The translations under genes and the position numbers were made by a program. Shown here piece after piece: positions 1 to 8,642 of a stretch of DNA of 38,583 nucleotides. The stretch's first letter is position 1, and each line of letters begins with the position of its first letter. The notes below the pieces were generated by a model, which saw nothing but the letters and a program-made list of their open reading frames with translations, did no database searches and was not told where the DNA came from. Source of the DNA: an uncultured Selenomonadales bacterium. GTDB lineage: Bacteria; Bacillota; Negativicutes; Selenomonadales; Selenomonadaceae. The stretch spans positions 1 through 38,583 of the forward strand of contig OMWN01000073.1 in assembly GCA_900314765.1 (NCBI GenBank), in the 5' to 3' direction.

Positions 1-86
1 GTTCCCATTCCGAACACAGAAGTTAAGCACCCGCACGTCGAAAGTACTTGGCTGGAGACGGCCTGGGAGGATAGAGCGCCGCTGGT
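1..86 (+). rRNA. rrf: 5S ribosomal RNA, 3' part (5' end outside window)
   Basis: The window opens inside a 5S rRNA. The segment beginning GTTCCCATTCCGAACACAGA and continuing AAGTTAAGCACC is the conserved loop B/C region. The later GGGAGGATAGAGCGCC is the usual 3' domain. About 30 bases of the 5' end are missing. The 3' end is placed just before the A-rich start of the terminator and is uncertain by a few bases. This is probably the end of an rRNA operon lying to the left. Confidence 0.9.
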
Positions 87-92
87 TGAATG

Positions 93-126
93 AAAAAGCC
101 TCAAGCGAATGCTTGAGGCTTTTTTC
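93..126 (+). terminator. Rho-independent terminator of the rRNA operon
   Basis: A perfect 14-bp stem (AAAAAGCCTCAAGC with GCTTGAGGCTTTTT) closes a GAAT loop and runs into a T tract. It follows the 5S rRNA directly. The A-run on the left arm means it could also stop transcripts arriving on the minus strand from the MFS gene. Confidence 0.93.
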
Positions 127-275
127 GTGTGTCAAGTTTTGATTGTTGCTCGTTGCTTGATGCAATGACAGCGTTTGTGCTTTAGCGTTTACGCCACATC
201 ATGCGCATACGGAGACAAGAGCTTTGCTGCCGAAATGCTTGCAACTTTTTTTTCTCCACTCCTCAAGTTGTATCA

Positions 276-1424
276 TCACGCCATTTTTTTCATTACAATC
301 CATTCAATCACGAGCTGCAACGCTACGAGGGCGGAGAGCATCATGAACGATATATAGAGGCTCGTGGCGTGGGCGATGAAGCCGATCGTGGCAGGCCCCA
401 TGAGTATGCCGAGATAGCCGAGCGTCGAGACGGCAGGTACGGCCATTGAGACAGGCATGACGTTCTGGCGGCCGAGCATGCTGAAAAATACGGGCACGAC
501 ATTTGCCATGCCGACGCCAATCAAGAAAAATCCAACGTAGAGCGGCATCATGTCCTCCGCGAATATGATGAGCATGAAGCCGATGAGCGCGAGCGTCGTG
601 CCGCCGATGATGACGCGGCGCTGGCCGAGCCTTTCTATGATTTTGTCGCCGACGAGACGCATGAGCAACATCGCGAGTGAGAATATTGTGAAGCCGCTGC
701 CCGCGAGGCTCATCGGCAGGTCGCGCGTCGTCGTGAGAAATACGCCGCTCCAGTCCATGATGGCGCCTTCGACGAGAAATGACACGAGCGCGATGATGCC
801 GATGAATGTGACGATGCCGCGCGGAATGGCGATGAGCGAGCCACCTGAGGCGCCGCCGTACGGCAGGAGATTGCGCCAGAATACGGCGGTGAGCGCTATC
901 ATGATGGCCGTTGCGATGAATGTCGAGATCACGGGCGTGAGCTCGAATGTGCCCGTCCACAGCCCGAACAGTCCCGCGCCTGCGAATCCGCCGACGCTCC
1001 AAAGCGCGTGCATGCTGCTCATGAGGCGTCGCCCTGCGGCTTTTTCGAGGATGACGGCCTCGATATTGACGACGACGTCTATGCAGCCCATGATGGCGCC
1101 GAACATCAGCAGCGCGGGCACGGCGAGCGTGAACGATGGCAAATTCGCGAGGGTGAGCAGGAGAAGCGCGTACGCGGCGCCCGCAAATGCGAGCACACGC
1201 CGACAGCCAAAACGCATGGCGGCGGCGCCCGAAAGCGGCATCGTGAGAAGCGAGCCTATGCCTATGCAGAGGAGCAGCATGCCGAGCACGTCCTCGCCGA
1301 TGGCAAGCCGCACTTTCAATATCGGCACGAGCGGCGCCCACGACGCCGCGCCAAATCCGCCGACGAAATACAACGCCATCGTCGCGTGTTTTGTTTTGTC
1401 AATGTTTATGTTTTTTAGGTTCAT
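276..1424 (-). CDS. MFS transporter (FucP/YbjJ-like)
   Basis: This is a 382-residue integral inner-membrane protein with about 12 hydrophobic segments, the normal size for a major facilitator superfamily carrier. The N-terminal segment GGFGAASWAPLVPILK and the loop RFGCRRVL after the second helix fit the YbjJ/fucose-permease-like branch of sugar or drug carriers. A second basic loop (ERLGQRRVI) lies between the two six-helix halves. The ATG is preceded by AAAGGAAC about 10 bases upstream on the minus strand. It is monocistronic as far as can be seen. The substrate cannot be told from sequence. Confidence 0.85.
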   Translation of the reverse strand: MNLKNINIDKTKHATMALYFVGGFGAASWAPLVPILKVRLAIGEDVLGMLLLCIGIGSLLTMPLSGAAAMRFGCRRVLAFAGAAYALLLLTLANLPSFTLAVPALLMFGAIMGCIDVVVNIEAVILEKAAGRRLMSSMHALWSVGGFAGAGLFGLWTGTFELTPVISTFIATAIMIALTAVFWRNLLPYGGASGGSLIAIPRGIVTFIGIIALVSFLVEGAIMDWSGVFLTTTRDLPMSLAGSGFTIFSLAMLLMRLVGDKIIERLGQRRVIIGGTTLALIGFMLIIFAEDMMPLYVGFFLIGVGMANVVPVFFSMLGRQNVMPVSMAVPAVSTLGYLGILMGPATIGFIAHATSLYISFMMLSALVALQLVIEWIVMKKMA

Positions 1425-1525
1425 TGGATTTGCTGTTCCTTTCGATAATAAAACTTATGAAGAGTTGCCGAAGATTGCCAATGTTGCAAAAAAGAATTTT
1501 ATATATTGAAGCAAAATTACCAAAT

Positions 1526-1633
1526 AATGAAAGCGTAAAACATTTCATTCTATCGTCTCGTTTTAGGTTTTAAAGCCTTTCACTCTATGCCTCCTACTCT
1601 GGGGGAGGTGGCCCCGCAGGAGCCGGAGCGGGT
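1526..1633 (-). repeat. Family 1 repeat, truncated copy F
   Basis: This is the left-end half of the family 1 element in reverse orientation. The stretch with ATGAAAGCGTAAAACATTTC and the end CTCTGGGGGAGGTGGCCCC align with the corresponding half of copy E at 30550-30747. The other end is missing and the surviving terminus has drifted (GGAGCGGGT for GGAGAGGGT), so it is a decayed copy. With the terminator at 1665-1717 it accounts for most of the 365-bp gap between the MFS and glycosyltransferase genes. Confidence 0.8.
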
Positions 1634-1664
1634 CGTGAAAAATTCCTTTGAAGTTACACAATAA

Positions 1665-1717
1665 TCAAAAAGCCGGGCAAGATAGTGACCGTCTCAGATC
1701 ACTGCCTTGTCCGGCTT
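1665..1717 (-). terminator. Terminator of the glycosyltransferase operon
   Basis: A long hairpin, AAGCCGG...CAAG...AGTGA pairing with TCACT...CTTG...CCGGCTT, lies about 70 bases beyond the stop of the minus-strand glycosyltransferase. Read on the minus strand the stem ends in a run of T, as expected of a Rho-independent terminator. Confidence 0.85.
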
Positions 1718-1789
1718 GTCATTTCTCTGGTGAATGATTTGCCCTCCAGCACAGGGTATCTTATCATATTTTGCCGCTCTAATCAACTG

Positions 1790-3610
1790 CTATTCAAACA
1801 TCGCCGCGTACTCTGAGGTCATGTCGGCGGGGACGAGCTTTGACACGCGCTCGAGTGATGCGCGGCGTCGCGTGAGGAAGCTTCGCACGCCCATGTCGTA
1901 GGCGTCGCGGCTAAGCCACTCAGCGTCGCGGTTCGCCATCAAAAGGTAGCCCCATTCGAGCTCCGTAGTGATGAATTCATCGGCGGGGCGTTTTTTTGCT
2001 TCATCCAAAATTTCAAGGAAGCGGTGTCCTTTATGGTAGACGGTCGCCATGAGCGCTATCTGCTGGCTCTCATGCGTGAAAATGTCGACCCACAGCGAAA
2101 ATATCAGCGGACGCCCCGCAATGAAGTCCGCCTCGAGCCAGCCGCGCGCCGTCATCACGCTCATGCGAAACAGCGCAGACGACAGCGTGAAGTCGGGCCA
2201 CAGCCCCGTGGCGAGGAGCTCGCGCGCCATATCTACACCGCGAAAATAGTCGGCAGGGTGCGTCGTCTCGACATCAAGCGCGCCGGGGAACAGGCGCTTC
2301 GGGTATGTGATGCCCGTCATATCGAGCTTTGCGAGCGCGACATTGCACCACTCGTGGCACGAGAGCGTGAGCGTCATGTCGGCGAGCTTTTCGGGCGCGA
2401 GCACGATGCCCGGCTCCACCCACTGCACGAATTCACCGACAGCGACACTTTCGAGCGATGAAAATATATTTTCGCTCAAAATATCGAATGTGATTGCATC
2501 GCCGAATTTTCCGTTTTCAAATGATTCTTGCCTAACGTGATTGATTAAATCACTTAGCTTGTCGTCGTGAGAATTGTCGAATGCGAGCACGACAATCTGA
2601 CTTGGCAGATATGTCTGTCTCAACACAGACGCGAGCGATGCGCTGAATGACGTCAGATTGCCATCGTAAATCACGAGCACCGTGATGTTCGGGTGCTCTT
2701 TCGAGAGGCGCTCCCTCGCGCACGTGGCCGCAATCGACTCCGCCATCATCAGTGCATTTTTCACGGGATTCACGTCGCCCGTCGTGTACCGCAGCACACA
2801 TTCGCCCGCGTATCGCTCGAGGTCGCTTTGCACGAGCTCAGCGCTATCGTCGTCGTATTGAGGCGCTATGCCGTCCAGAAAATCGTAAAAGCGCTGATGA
2901 TAGTCCTGCGAATAGAAGCTGTATGGCGAATAGCGCACCATGTTCGATAGCCACATGCAGAGGTTTTTCGATGACTGCTGTGCCTCGCTGCGCCGTGGGA
3001 AATGCGCACTGTGGATGCCGTCGAGGCGCAGCATCACATTGTCGCCCACTTCGCCCGTGTCATTCGTCGCATCGCTCGATATGGCGCTGTGATTGCCCTG
3101 CTGTATGATGAGGTGCTGGCGCGTCGCGGCGCCTGCGCCCACAATGATTTTCGGAAGGTGCTTTGGCTCTTTGTGCCTCATTGCGGGGCGCGCCAATACG
3201 AATTTGTCCTTGTCAGTCTCGGGCGATACGAGCGCGTAGTCCACCCACGGGATGAAATACACATTGTCGCTCGAAATGATGCCGAGCGTCTCGCGCACGC
3301 TCCTGTCCGTCGTCGATACGATGAATTCGTCGGCGTCGAGCGGCACGATGACGTCGGCGCCGTACACGCTGATGGCGCGTCGCATGAGGCGCGTCACGAC
3401 TTCCGATTGGTCGTGCCCCTCGCCGTCGTAGACTGTTGTCTCGACACTCATGCCCTCGTCGGCCAATTTCCGCAGTATCGCCCGCGTCTCGTCCGTGCTG
3501 TGGTGGTCGGCCACGATGAGCGCGTCCGCGAACGTGAGCGCATGGCGCGCGAAGCTCTCGATGATGTCGGCCTCGTTCTTCACCATCGCGACGGCTACGA
3601 TTTTATTCAT
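1790..3610 (-). CDS. Two-domain family 2-like glycosyltransferase
   Basis: This 606-residue cytoplasmic protein begins with a GT-A fold of the Glyco_tranf_2_4 kind: VAVAMVKNEADIIESF, then DHHSTDETRAIL, then the metal/nucleotide-binding DADEF near residue 95. A second GT-A-like start lies near residue 305 (VLVIYDGNLTSFSASLASVL, then LAFDNSHDD). The protein therefore appears to be a tandem fusion, with the second unit less canonical. No membrane segment is visible. Its start overlaps the end of the upstream membrane-protein gene by 8 bases and has no good ribosome site of its own, so translational coupling is likely. It probably glycosylates a surface polysaccharide or protein; acceptor and donor are unknown. 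Confidence 0.8.
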   Translation of the reverse strand: MNKIVAVAMVKNEADIIESFARHALTFADALIVADHHSTDETRAILRKLADEGMSVETTVYDGEGHDQSEVVTRLMRRAISVYGADVIVPLDADEFIVSTTDRSVRETLGIISSDNVYFIPWVDYALVSPETDKDKFVLARPAMRHKEPKHLPKIIVGAGAATRQHLIIQQGNHSAISSDATNDTGEVGDNVMLRLDGIHSAHFPRRSEAQQSSKNLCMWLSNMVRYSPYSFYSQDYHQRFYDFLDGIAPQYDDDSAELVQSDLERYAGECVLRYTTGDVNPVKNALMMAESIAATCARERLSKEHPNITVLVIYDGNLTSFSASLASVLRQTYLPSQIVVLAFDNSHDDKLSDLINHVRQESFENGKFGDAITFDILSENIFSSLESVAVGEFVQWVEPGIVLAPEKLADMTLTLSCHEWCNVALAKLDMTGITYPKRLFPGALDVETTHPADYFRGVDMARELLATGLWPDFTLSSALFRMSVMTARGWLEADFIAGRPLIFSLWVDIFTHESQQIALMATVYHKGHRFLEILDEAKKRPADEFITTELEWGYLLMANRDAEWLSRDAYDMGVRSFLTRRRASLERVSKLVPADMTSEYAAMFE

Positions 3611-3881
3611 GGAGGCCGCCCACGGCGAACGCCATCATGGCCGATGCCGATGATGATGAGGAGGCCGGCACGTCGTCAGTCGCCGGCGGCGGTGCGAAAA
3701 GACTCTCCTCGCTGTAGGAGATGAGCGCCGTGAGGCCGAGCATGAACACAATGAGGAAAATCGTCGTGCAAATGACGCTTATGAAGGAGCTCACGGCCTC
3801 AGCGCATTTGTGAATATAGTACTCGTCCGTGTCAATCTCGCGTTGTTCGAGACCGTCGAAAAAATTATTAAGAAATTTCAT
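3603..3881 (-). CDS. Small single-span membrane protein
   Basis: This 92-residue protein belongs to no family I recognise. A charged N-terminus (about residues 1-30) is followed by one hydrophobic segment at about 36-58 (CTTIFLIVFMLGLTALI) and a Ser/Ala/Pro-rich tail. The start has GAGGTG 8 bases upstream. The stop lies inside the start region of the glycosyltransferase (8-base overlap). The coupling suggests it is a membrane partner or anchor for that enzyme, which has no membrane segment itself. This role is inference. The gene looks real because of its ribosome site, its TM pattern and the coupling. Confidence 0.65.
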   Translation of the reverse strand: MKFLNNFFDGLEQREIDTDEYYIHKCAEAVSSFISVICTTIFLIVFMLGLTALISYSEESLFAPPPATDDVPASSSSSASAMMAFAVGGLHE

Positions 3882-4012
3882 TCAATAGCACCTCGGCTTT
3901 CCAGCGTTGTCATTAGTATGTGAGCGGCGAACGCGATGTTCGCCTAGCAATTTACGGAAAATCTACCCATCTTTTATATTCGATATAAGTGCCGCAAAAT
4001 CCTCTTTTAGAA

Positions 4013-4041
4013 TTGAATTAATGAGGAAAATATTGTACATT
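4013..4041 (+). promoter_or_regulatory. Possible sigma-70 promoter of rsmG
   Basis: TTGAAT and TACATT are separated by 17 bp and lie about 40 bases before the rsmG start, in AT-rich DNA. The match to consensus is moderate. Confidence 0.4.
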
Positions 4042-4083
4042 ATATGAAGAAATGACACGAAAAGAAAGGGGAGACTCGCGAGC

Positions 4084-4800
4084 ATGACGTTTATTGACGA
4101 TCTCAAAGACTGTGCGGATAAATTTAATATTACGATAACTGATGATGAATTGGCGAAATTTGACAAATATTTTAGGCTGCTCATCGAGTGGAACGAGAAA
4201 ATAAATCTTACGGCCATCACCGAGCCTCACGAGGTGGCGGTGAAGCACATGATAGATTCACTCTCGTGCCACGATGAGAAAATTTTCGCCGAAAATGCCC
4301 ATATCATCGATGTTGGCACGGGCGCAGGATTTCCCGGCATACCGCTCAAAATTTATCGACCAGACCTCAAAGTGACCTTGCTCGACTCGCTTCAAAAGCG
4401 TATTAAATTTCTTGATGAAGTTATCATCACGTTAGGGCTGAAAGACATCACATGTGTTCACGCGCGCGCAGAGGAGGGCGCACGTCAAAAACAGCATCGC
4501 GAGAAATACGATGTCGCTGTATCGCGCGCGGTGGCGAGACTTTCCGTGCTCGCCGAATACACACTGCCTTATGTGAAGGTCGGCGGCTGCCTCGTCGCGC
4601 TCAAAGGTGCGAAATTCGCAGAAGAAGCGGACGAGGCAAAGCGCGCCGTCGCGATGCTTGGTGGCGAGATAGAGGATGTGCGGCCCATTCATCTGCCGAC
4701 GCTCGACGACAAACGCGCCATAATCATCGTGCGCAAGACAAAGCCCACGCCAAAAACGTACCCACGCAAAGCAGGCACACCAGAGCGGAAGCCGCTATAA
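4084..4800 (+). CDS. rsmG: 16S rRNA (guanine527-N7)-methyltransferase RsmG
   Basis: RsmG (GidB) uses S-adenosylmethionine to methylate N7 of G527 in 16S rRNA of the small ribosomal subunit. The 238-residue protein has the family length. Its motifs are LLIEWNEKINLTAI near residue 40, HMIDSL near 60, the SAM-binding loop IDVGTGAGFPGIPLKI near 78, and SRAVA near 140. The ATG at 4084 follows AAAGGGGAG at a suitable distance. In many bacteria the gene lies near the origin with gidA and parAB. None of those is here, so it stands alone between the glycosyltransferase pair and a family 1 repeat. Confidence 0.97.
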   Translation: MTFIDDLKDCADKFNITITDDELAKFDKYFRLLIEWNEKINLTAITEPHEVAVKHMIDSLSCHDEKIFAENAHIIDVGTGAGFPGIPLKIYRPDLKVTLLDSLQKRIKFLDEVIITLGLKDITCVHARAEEGARQKQHREKYDVAVSRAVARLSVLAEYTLPYVKVGGCLVALKGAKFAEEADEAKRAVAMLGGEIEDVRPIHLPTLDDKRAIIIVRKTKPTPKTYPRKAGTPERKPL

Positions 4801-4802
4801 AA

Positions 4803-5093
4803 CCCTCTCCGCCCCCTGCGGGGGCACCTCCCCCAGAGTGGGAGGCATAGCGAAAGCGGTCCTTTACGATATAATTGATAGTGGACGATACTCCTATACT
4901 TTAAAATTGGACATTGCAGAGCCTTTGTTTTACAAAATTATAAAAGGCGAGCGTCTTTTTTTCGCTTGGGAGGGAGGGCATGCGTTGTCACGTTTTAATT
5001 GAAATCGATTCAGCTAATGTAAATAATTTCAGCATTTGTAACGTCAGCCTCCCCAATGGGGGAGGTGCCGAGCGAATGCGAGGCGGAGAGGGT
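4803..5093 (+). repeat. Family 1 repeat, copy A (MITE-like)
   Basis: This complete 291-bp copy starts two bases after the rsmG stop codon. The left end reads CCCTCTCCGCCCCCTGCGGG and continues GGGCACCTCCCCC. The right end reads GGGGGAGGTGCCGAGCGAAT and continues GCGAGGCGGAGAGGGT. The outer CCCTCTCCGCC, the inner GCACCTCCCCC and GGGAGGC are inverted at the other end. The core GCGAAAGCGGT...ACGATATAATTGA is shared with copies B and D, and the right inner part (ATTCAGCTAATGTAAATAAT) with C and D. No open frame of interest is inside. The remaining 120 bases to the next gene are AT-rich leader. Confidence 0.9.
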
Positions 5094-5213
5094 CGTGTCA
5101 CCTCAGATATACAGAGCCTTTTGTAAGAAATAAAAAACTTCTATAACATTTGTGCAGGATTTATTTCTTATAGAGAGAATATGTCTTATCTATACAGTAT
5201 TTTTTGAAGGAGC

Positions 5214-5708
5214 ATGATGAGAAACAAAGCGCCATTCGCCGCGCTTTTTCTTGCGCTCGCAATCATCGCGCAGAGCGCGCGGCTCATTTTCCCATTCATC
5301 CCGGGGCCCGTCAATCAGTTCGTGATAGGCACCGTCGTCAACATGGTCTGCGTCATGGCGATGGTCGTGACGCAGAGCGCGTGGACAGCGGCTATCGGCG
5401 TCGTGCTGCCGTGCGCGGCGTTTGTCACAGGCGCGCTCCCCATAGCGCCGATGGCCTTAGTCGTGGGACTCGGCAACGTGATATATATGCTCATATCGTA
5501 CAGGCTGTGGCCGCGCGCGTGGGTGTACGCGGCGCCGCTCATCAAAGCCGCTGTGCTCTATGCGGGCACGCGCCTCGTCATATCGATACTCGATTTGCCA
5601 GAGCCTGTGGCGAGCGCCCTCTCGCTCATGATGAGCTGGCCGCAGGTTGTGACAGGCGCGGCGGGGATTTTCTTTGCGGGTAAGTTATTGAAGAGGATTA
5701 AGGTGTGA
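5214..5708 (+). CDS. Small membrane protein, ECF transporter S-component-like
   Basis: This 164-residue, very hydrophobic protein has about five predicted spans. Features are LFLALAIIAQSARLIFPFIPG at the N-terminus, GTVVNMVCVMAM, ALPIAPMALVVGLGNVIYML, and a final hydrophobic stretch before LLKRIKV. Size and the FP.IPGP / P..P...G.GN pattern resemble substrate-capture (S) subunits of energy-coupling-factor vitamin or metal importers. No A or T subunit is nearby, so it would use shared ones. The start is either of two adjacent ATGs (5214 or 5217); GAAGGAG spacing favours 5217. It lies between family 1 copies A and B, upstream of the TonB receptor, which suggests a common small substrate such as a metal, corrinoid or haem. 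That link is inference. Confidence 0.6.
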   Translation: MMRNKAPFAALFLALAIIAQSARLIFPFIPGPVNQFVIGTVVNMVCVMAMVVTQSAWTAAIGVVLPCAAFVTGALPIAPMALVVGLGNVIYMLISYRLWPRAWVYAAPLIKAAVLYAGTRLVISILDLPEPVASALSLMMSWPQVVTGAAGIFFAGKLLKRIKV

Positions 5709-5749
5709 GGGGAAGTCACCCCACCACCGCGCAAGCGGAATAAGCCTGA

Positions 5750-6022
5750 CCCTCTCCGCCTCGCATTCGCTCGGCACCTCCCCCAAAGTGGGAGGCTGGC
5801 TTCACAGAGTCTGAGATTATTTAGGTTAGGCAAAATCGACTAGTTGCTCTATCTGCAAAGTGAATGGTTGACGTTCATTTTTTACCATATCGTGAAATAG
5901 AGGCTCTGATTGCCTACCATTGAAGTGAAGGACTATAGTTCACTTTCAATTATATCGTTGAGCACCGCTTTCGCTATGCCTCCCACTCTGGGGGAGGTGC
6001 CCCCGTAGGGGGCGGAGAGGGT
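5750..6022 (-). repeat. Family 1 repeat, copy B (MITE-like)
   Basis: This complete 273-bp copy is in the opposite orientation to copy A. The CGCCTCGCATTCGCTCGG end comes first and the CCCCCGTAGGGGGCGG end last. Its reverse complement matches copy A closely from the left end through GGCATAGCGAAAGCGGT and ACGATATAATTGA. It fills most of the 429-bp gap between the ECF-like gene and the TonB receptor. The remaining 115 bases are AT-rich and should hold the receptor promoter, but no clear -10/-35 pair or Fur box could be assigned. Confidence 0.9.
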
Positions 6023-6137
6023 CGCCAGAGTGGATTAGTAAACTCACATTGAATTTTTATAAATTTCATACAACATCAAAAATGAGGAACAGGGAATGGA
6101 CTCTTTCATCCCTTTTTCTCATGGAAGGGGACAAGAA

Positions 6138-8156
6138 ATGACAAAGAAAAGGCTGGCTGCGGCCATCATGACGGCGCTGACGCTTGCGGTGTCGTCGCCG
6201 CTCGCGTTCGCGGCGGAGGCGGACACTGTGCCCGTGGATGGGGACGGCGCCGAGCCGATGGACACATACGCCATCGAGGACACCGTCGTCACGGCGACGC
6301 GCGTGCCCGTCACGCGCAAGGAGGTCTCGTCATCCGTCGAGGTCATCACGCGCGCCGAGATAGAGGAGCAGGGCGCGGACAACCTCGCCGACGCGCTCCG
6401 CTACGCCACGGGCGTGCAGATCACGCACCTCTCGTCGGGCGCAGGTCGCGGCCACAAAGCAGCGTCCATTCGCGGCTTCGACTCGAGATTTTCCACAATA
6501 CTCGTCGACGGCAAGCGTGTCGCCTCCGAGATAGACCAGAACTACGAGCTCGACCGCATCCCGATTGACAACATCGACCACATAGAGATCGTGCGCGGCC
6601 CATCGAGCTCCGTCCACGGCACGGAGGCGATGGCGGGCGTCATCAACATCATCACGAAGAAAAGCGAAAAGCCGACCGTCTCGCTCTCGGGCGACCTCTC
6701 GTTCTGGTCGCACCCCGGCGAGAATGGGCCGAAGCGCTACGGATTCTTCGTCGACTCTGGCCACATCGGCAAATTCTCGGCGCGGCTGTCGGGCTTCGAG
6801 CGCAAATCGACGACGGCATTTTTCAAAGACGACGGCTCGACGTATGAGCCGTACGGCTCGTGGAAAAATTTCCAAGGCACGCTCGAATATCGCCCGTCAT
6901 CGCACGAGACGATTGAGTTCACGCACAGCGACACGAAAGAGGACACGCGCGAATTTTTCTACCCGAACGCCGCGAAGAATCCGCTGGTTTTCGCCGAGGG
7001 CTACGCCGAGGGCTACGACAGGATTCAGCGCCATGAAAATTCTATTTCATACGAAAACAAGGGCGACGACGGCACGGGTCTTTTCCTCAGATATTACCGC
7101 ACGGTTATGGACAAGGAACGCGACAATATCAACACAAAGAACGGCATGCCTGTCGGCAATCCGAAACTCGACAAATTTGGCTGGGTGCGCGCGAAACGTA
7201 CCATCAATGCGTTCGAAGGTCACTACACGTGGAAAGCGGGCAGCAGCCACACGCTGACATTCGGCGGCGAGTACAGGCCCGAGACATTCCGCGGCACGGC
7301 TGTCAGAAGGAATGGCGGCGACTTCTCAGTCACTGGTCCGATGGGGCAGGTACAGCGCGGCTCGACGTATCATTTCTACTACTCGGCGCTCTACGCAGAG
7401 GACGAGTGGAAAATCGACGACCGCTGGCTCGCGTTCCTCTCGCTCCGCTACGACGGCAACAACCAGTTCGACGACAACGTGAGCCCGAAGCTCGGCCTCA
7501 CGTACGCATTCGACGACGACATGCGGCTGAAATTCAACGTCGCGAAGACGTTCCGCACGCCGACGCCGAACCAGCTCTACCAGTGGAACACGGACAACAT
7601 GGGCAACCCCGACCTCGACAAAGAGGAGGCGTTCTCATACGACATTTCGCTCGAAAAAGAGTGGAAAGGCAAAAGCGCGAAGCTCACGTTCTTCGACAAT
7701 CGCGTGAAAAATCTCATTGACCTGCAGTATGATGCGACGCGCAAATGGTATCAATATCAGAACATCGACAAAGCCGTCATCCGCGGCCTCGAGGCCGAAT
7801 ACACGGCGGAGATAGCGCCGCGCCTCGACTGGCACACATCGTGGACGTATCTCGACGCGAAAGACATGACGACGCACACGAGCCTCACGAACCGCGCGCG
7901 CAACATGATGACGAGCGGCCTCACGTGGCGCGCGAAGTCCGGCCTCACCGTCGATCTCGCGGCGCAGCTATACGACCACTACCGCTCAGACCCGGGCGGG
8001 GAAAAGAGCTTCGCGCTCTGGAACCTCACCGTCTCGCAGAACCTCGGCGAAGGCTTCACACTGCGCCTCGCCGCTGAAAACCTCCTCAACAAGCGCGACC
8101 AAGACATGACCCTCCCCGGCACACTGCTCAAAGCAACGTTGCAATATCAGTTTTAA
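6138..8156 (+). CDS. TonB-dependent outer-membrane receptor
   Basis: This outer-membrane gated pore takes up a scarce ligand (ferric siderophore, haem or cobalamin) using TonB energy. From 6138 it is 672 residues, a normal size. It has a signal peptide (KKRLAAAIMTALTLAVSS..AFA), a TonB-box-like DTVVTATR, and a plug domain with VEVITRAEIEEQGADNLADA, IRGFDSRFSTILVDGKRV, and IEIVRGPSSSVHGTEAMAGV then INIITKK. A 22-strand-type barrel follows, ending LKATLQYQF with the terminal Phe typical of barrels. The plug resembles the CirA/FepA/BtuB group. An in-frame ATG at 6096 would add 14 residues before the signal peptide. GGAAGGGG 6 bases before 6138 and the signal peptide favour 6138. TonB/ExbBD are not in the window. 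The gene is bracketed by repeats B and C. Confidence 0.95.
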   Translation: MTKKRLAAAIMTALTLAVSSPLAFAAEADTVPVDGDGAEPMDTYAIEDTVVTATRVPVTRKEVSSSVEVITRAEIEEQGADNLADALRYATGVQITHLSSGAGRGHKAASIRGFDSRFSTILVDGKRVASEIDQNYELDRIPIDNIDHIEIVRGPSSSVHGTEAMAGVINIITKKSEKPTVSLSGDLSFWSHPGENGPKRYGFFVDSGHIGKFSARLSGFERKSTTAFFKDDGSTYEPYGSWKNFQGTLEYRPSSHETIEFTHSDTKEDTREFFYPNAAKNPLVFAEGYAEGYDRIQRHENSISYENKGDDGTGLFLRYYRTVMDKERDNINTKNGMPVGNPKLDKFGWVRAKRTINAFEGHYTWKAGSSHTLTFGGEYRPETFRGTAVRRNGGDFSVTGPMGQVQRGSTYHFYYSALYAEDEWKIDDRWLAFLSLRYDGNNQFDDNVSPKLGLTYAFDDDMRLKFNVAKTFRTPTPNQLYQWNTDNMGNPDLDKEEAFSYDISLEKEWKGKSAKLTFFDNRVKNLIDLQYDATRKWYQYQNIDKAVIRGLEAEYTAEIAPRLDWHTSWTYLDAKDMTTHTSLTNRARNMMTSGLTWRAKSGLTVDLAAQLYDHYRSDPGGEKSFALWNLTVSQNLGEGFTLRLAAENLLNKRDQDMTLPGTLLKATLQYQF

Positions 8157-8169
8157 ATGAAATAAAAAG

Positions 8170-8210
8170 TGGCACAGCAATATCCGATGAAGATATGCTG
8201 TGCCATTTTT
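8170..8210 (+). terminator. Terminator of the TonB receptor gene
   Basis: TGGCACAGCA pairs perfectly with TGCTGTGCCA (8196-8205) and is followed by a run of T. It begins 14 bases after the receptor stop. Confidence 0.92.
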
Positions 8211-8265
8211 ATGTGGATGTTTGGTGAAGGTTTGCGCCTTGTAGCTAAATGTGGTAACAGCGCGA

Positions 8266-8523
8266 CCCTCTCCGCCCCCTGCGGGGGCACCTCCCCCAGA
8301 GTGGGAGGCATAGAATGAGAGGCTTAAAGCTAAAACTTTACGAATGAATAGAAAGTTTTACGCTTTCATTAGGCGATTGTTTAGCTATGATGATTAATCG
8401 GCTAGAATAAAGGCTTAATGCTTTCACGTTTACGTCGATTCAGTTAGTGTAAATAATCACAGACTTTGTGAAGGTAGCCTCCCCAGTGGGGGAGGTGCCG
8501 AGCGAATGCGAGGCGGAGAGGGT
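8266..8523 (+). repeat. Family 1 repeat, copy C (MITE-like)
   Basis: This complete 258-bp copy has the same orientation as A. Both ends match A closely, including CCCCCAGAGTGGGAGGCATAG and GTGCCGAGCGAATGCGAGGC. Its core belongs to the second subfamily (GAATGAGAGGCTTAAAGCTA ... ACGCTTTCATTAGGCGATT), shared with E and F. With the two flanking terminators it accounts for the 486-bp non-coding gap 8157-8642. Immediately outside it, the words GCTTATGCCGCTTGCA recur next to copy D. Confidence 0.9.
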
Positions 8524-8580
8524 TTGGCTTATGCCGCTTGCAACTTCAATGTCGCGCTCCACAACTTTTACGCGCACACA

Positions 8581-8623
8581 AAAAACCCTGCATCGAAGCA
8601 ATCTCCTCGGTGCAGTTTTTTTT
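8581..8623. terminator. Bidirectional terminator between repeat C and the glutaredoxin gene
   Basis: CTGCATCGA (8588-8596) pairs with TCGGTGCAG (8607-8615), with one G-U pair. An A run stands on the left and a run of eight T on the right, so it can act on either strand. It sits 20 bases past the stop of the minus-strand glutaredoxin-like gene. Confidence 0.85.
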
Positions 8624-8642
8624 ATCTTCGCTCTTCTCCCCC

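Noticed and set aside
304-1341. Long frame antisense/offset to the MFS gene (345 codons)
   Set aside because: Rich in Arg/His/Ala with no domain; it is a shadow produced by GC-rich third positions of the real MFS gene.
6030-6137. Fur box or B12 riboswitch before the TonB receptor
   Set aside because: The AT-rich stretch lacks a convincing 19-bp Fur palindrome, and the gap is too short and lacks the conserved B12-box.
4803-8523. Closely spaced repeats as a CRISPR array
   Set aside because: Units are 258-291 bp, in mixed orientation, with genes between them and no short regular spacers; no cas genes are present.
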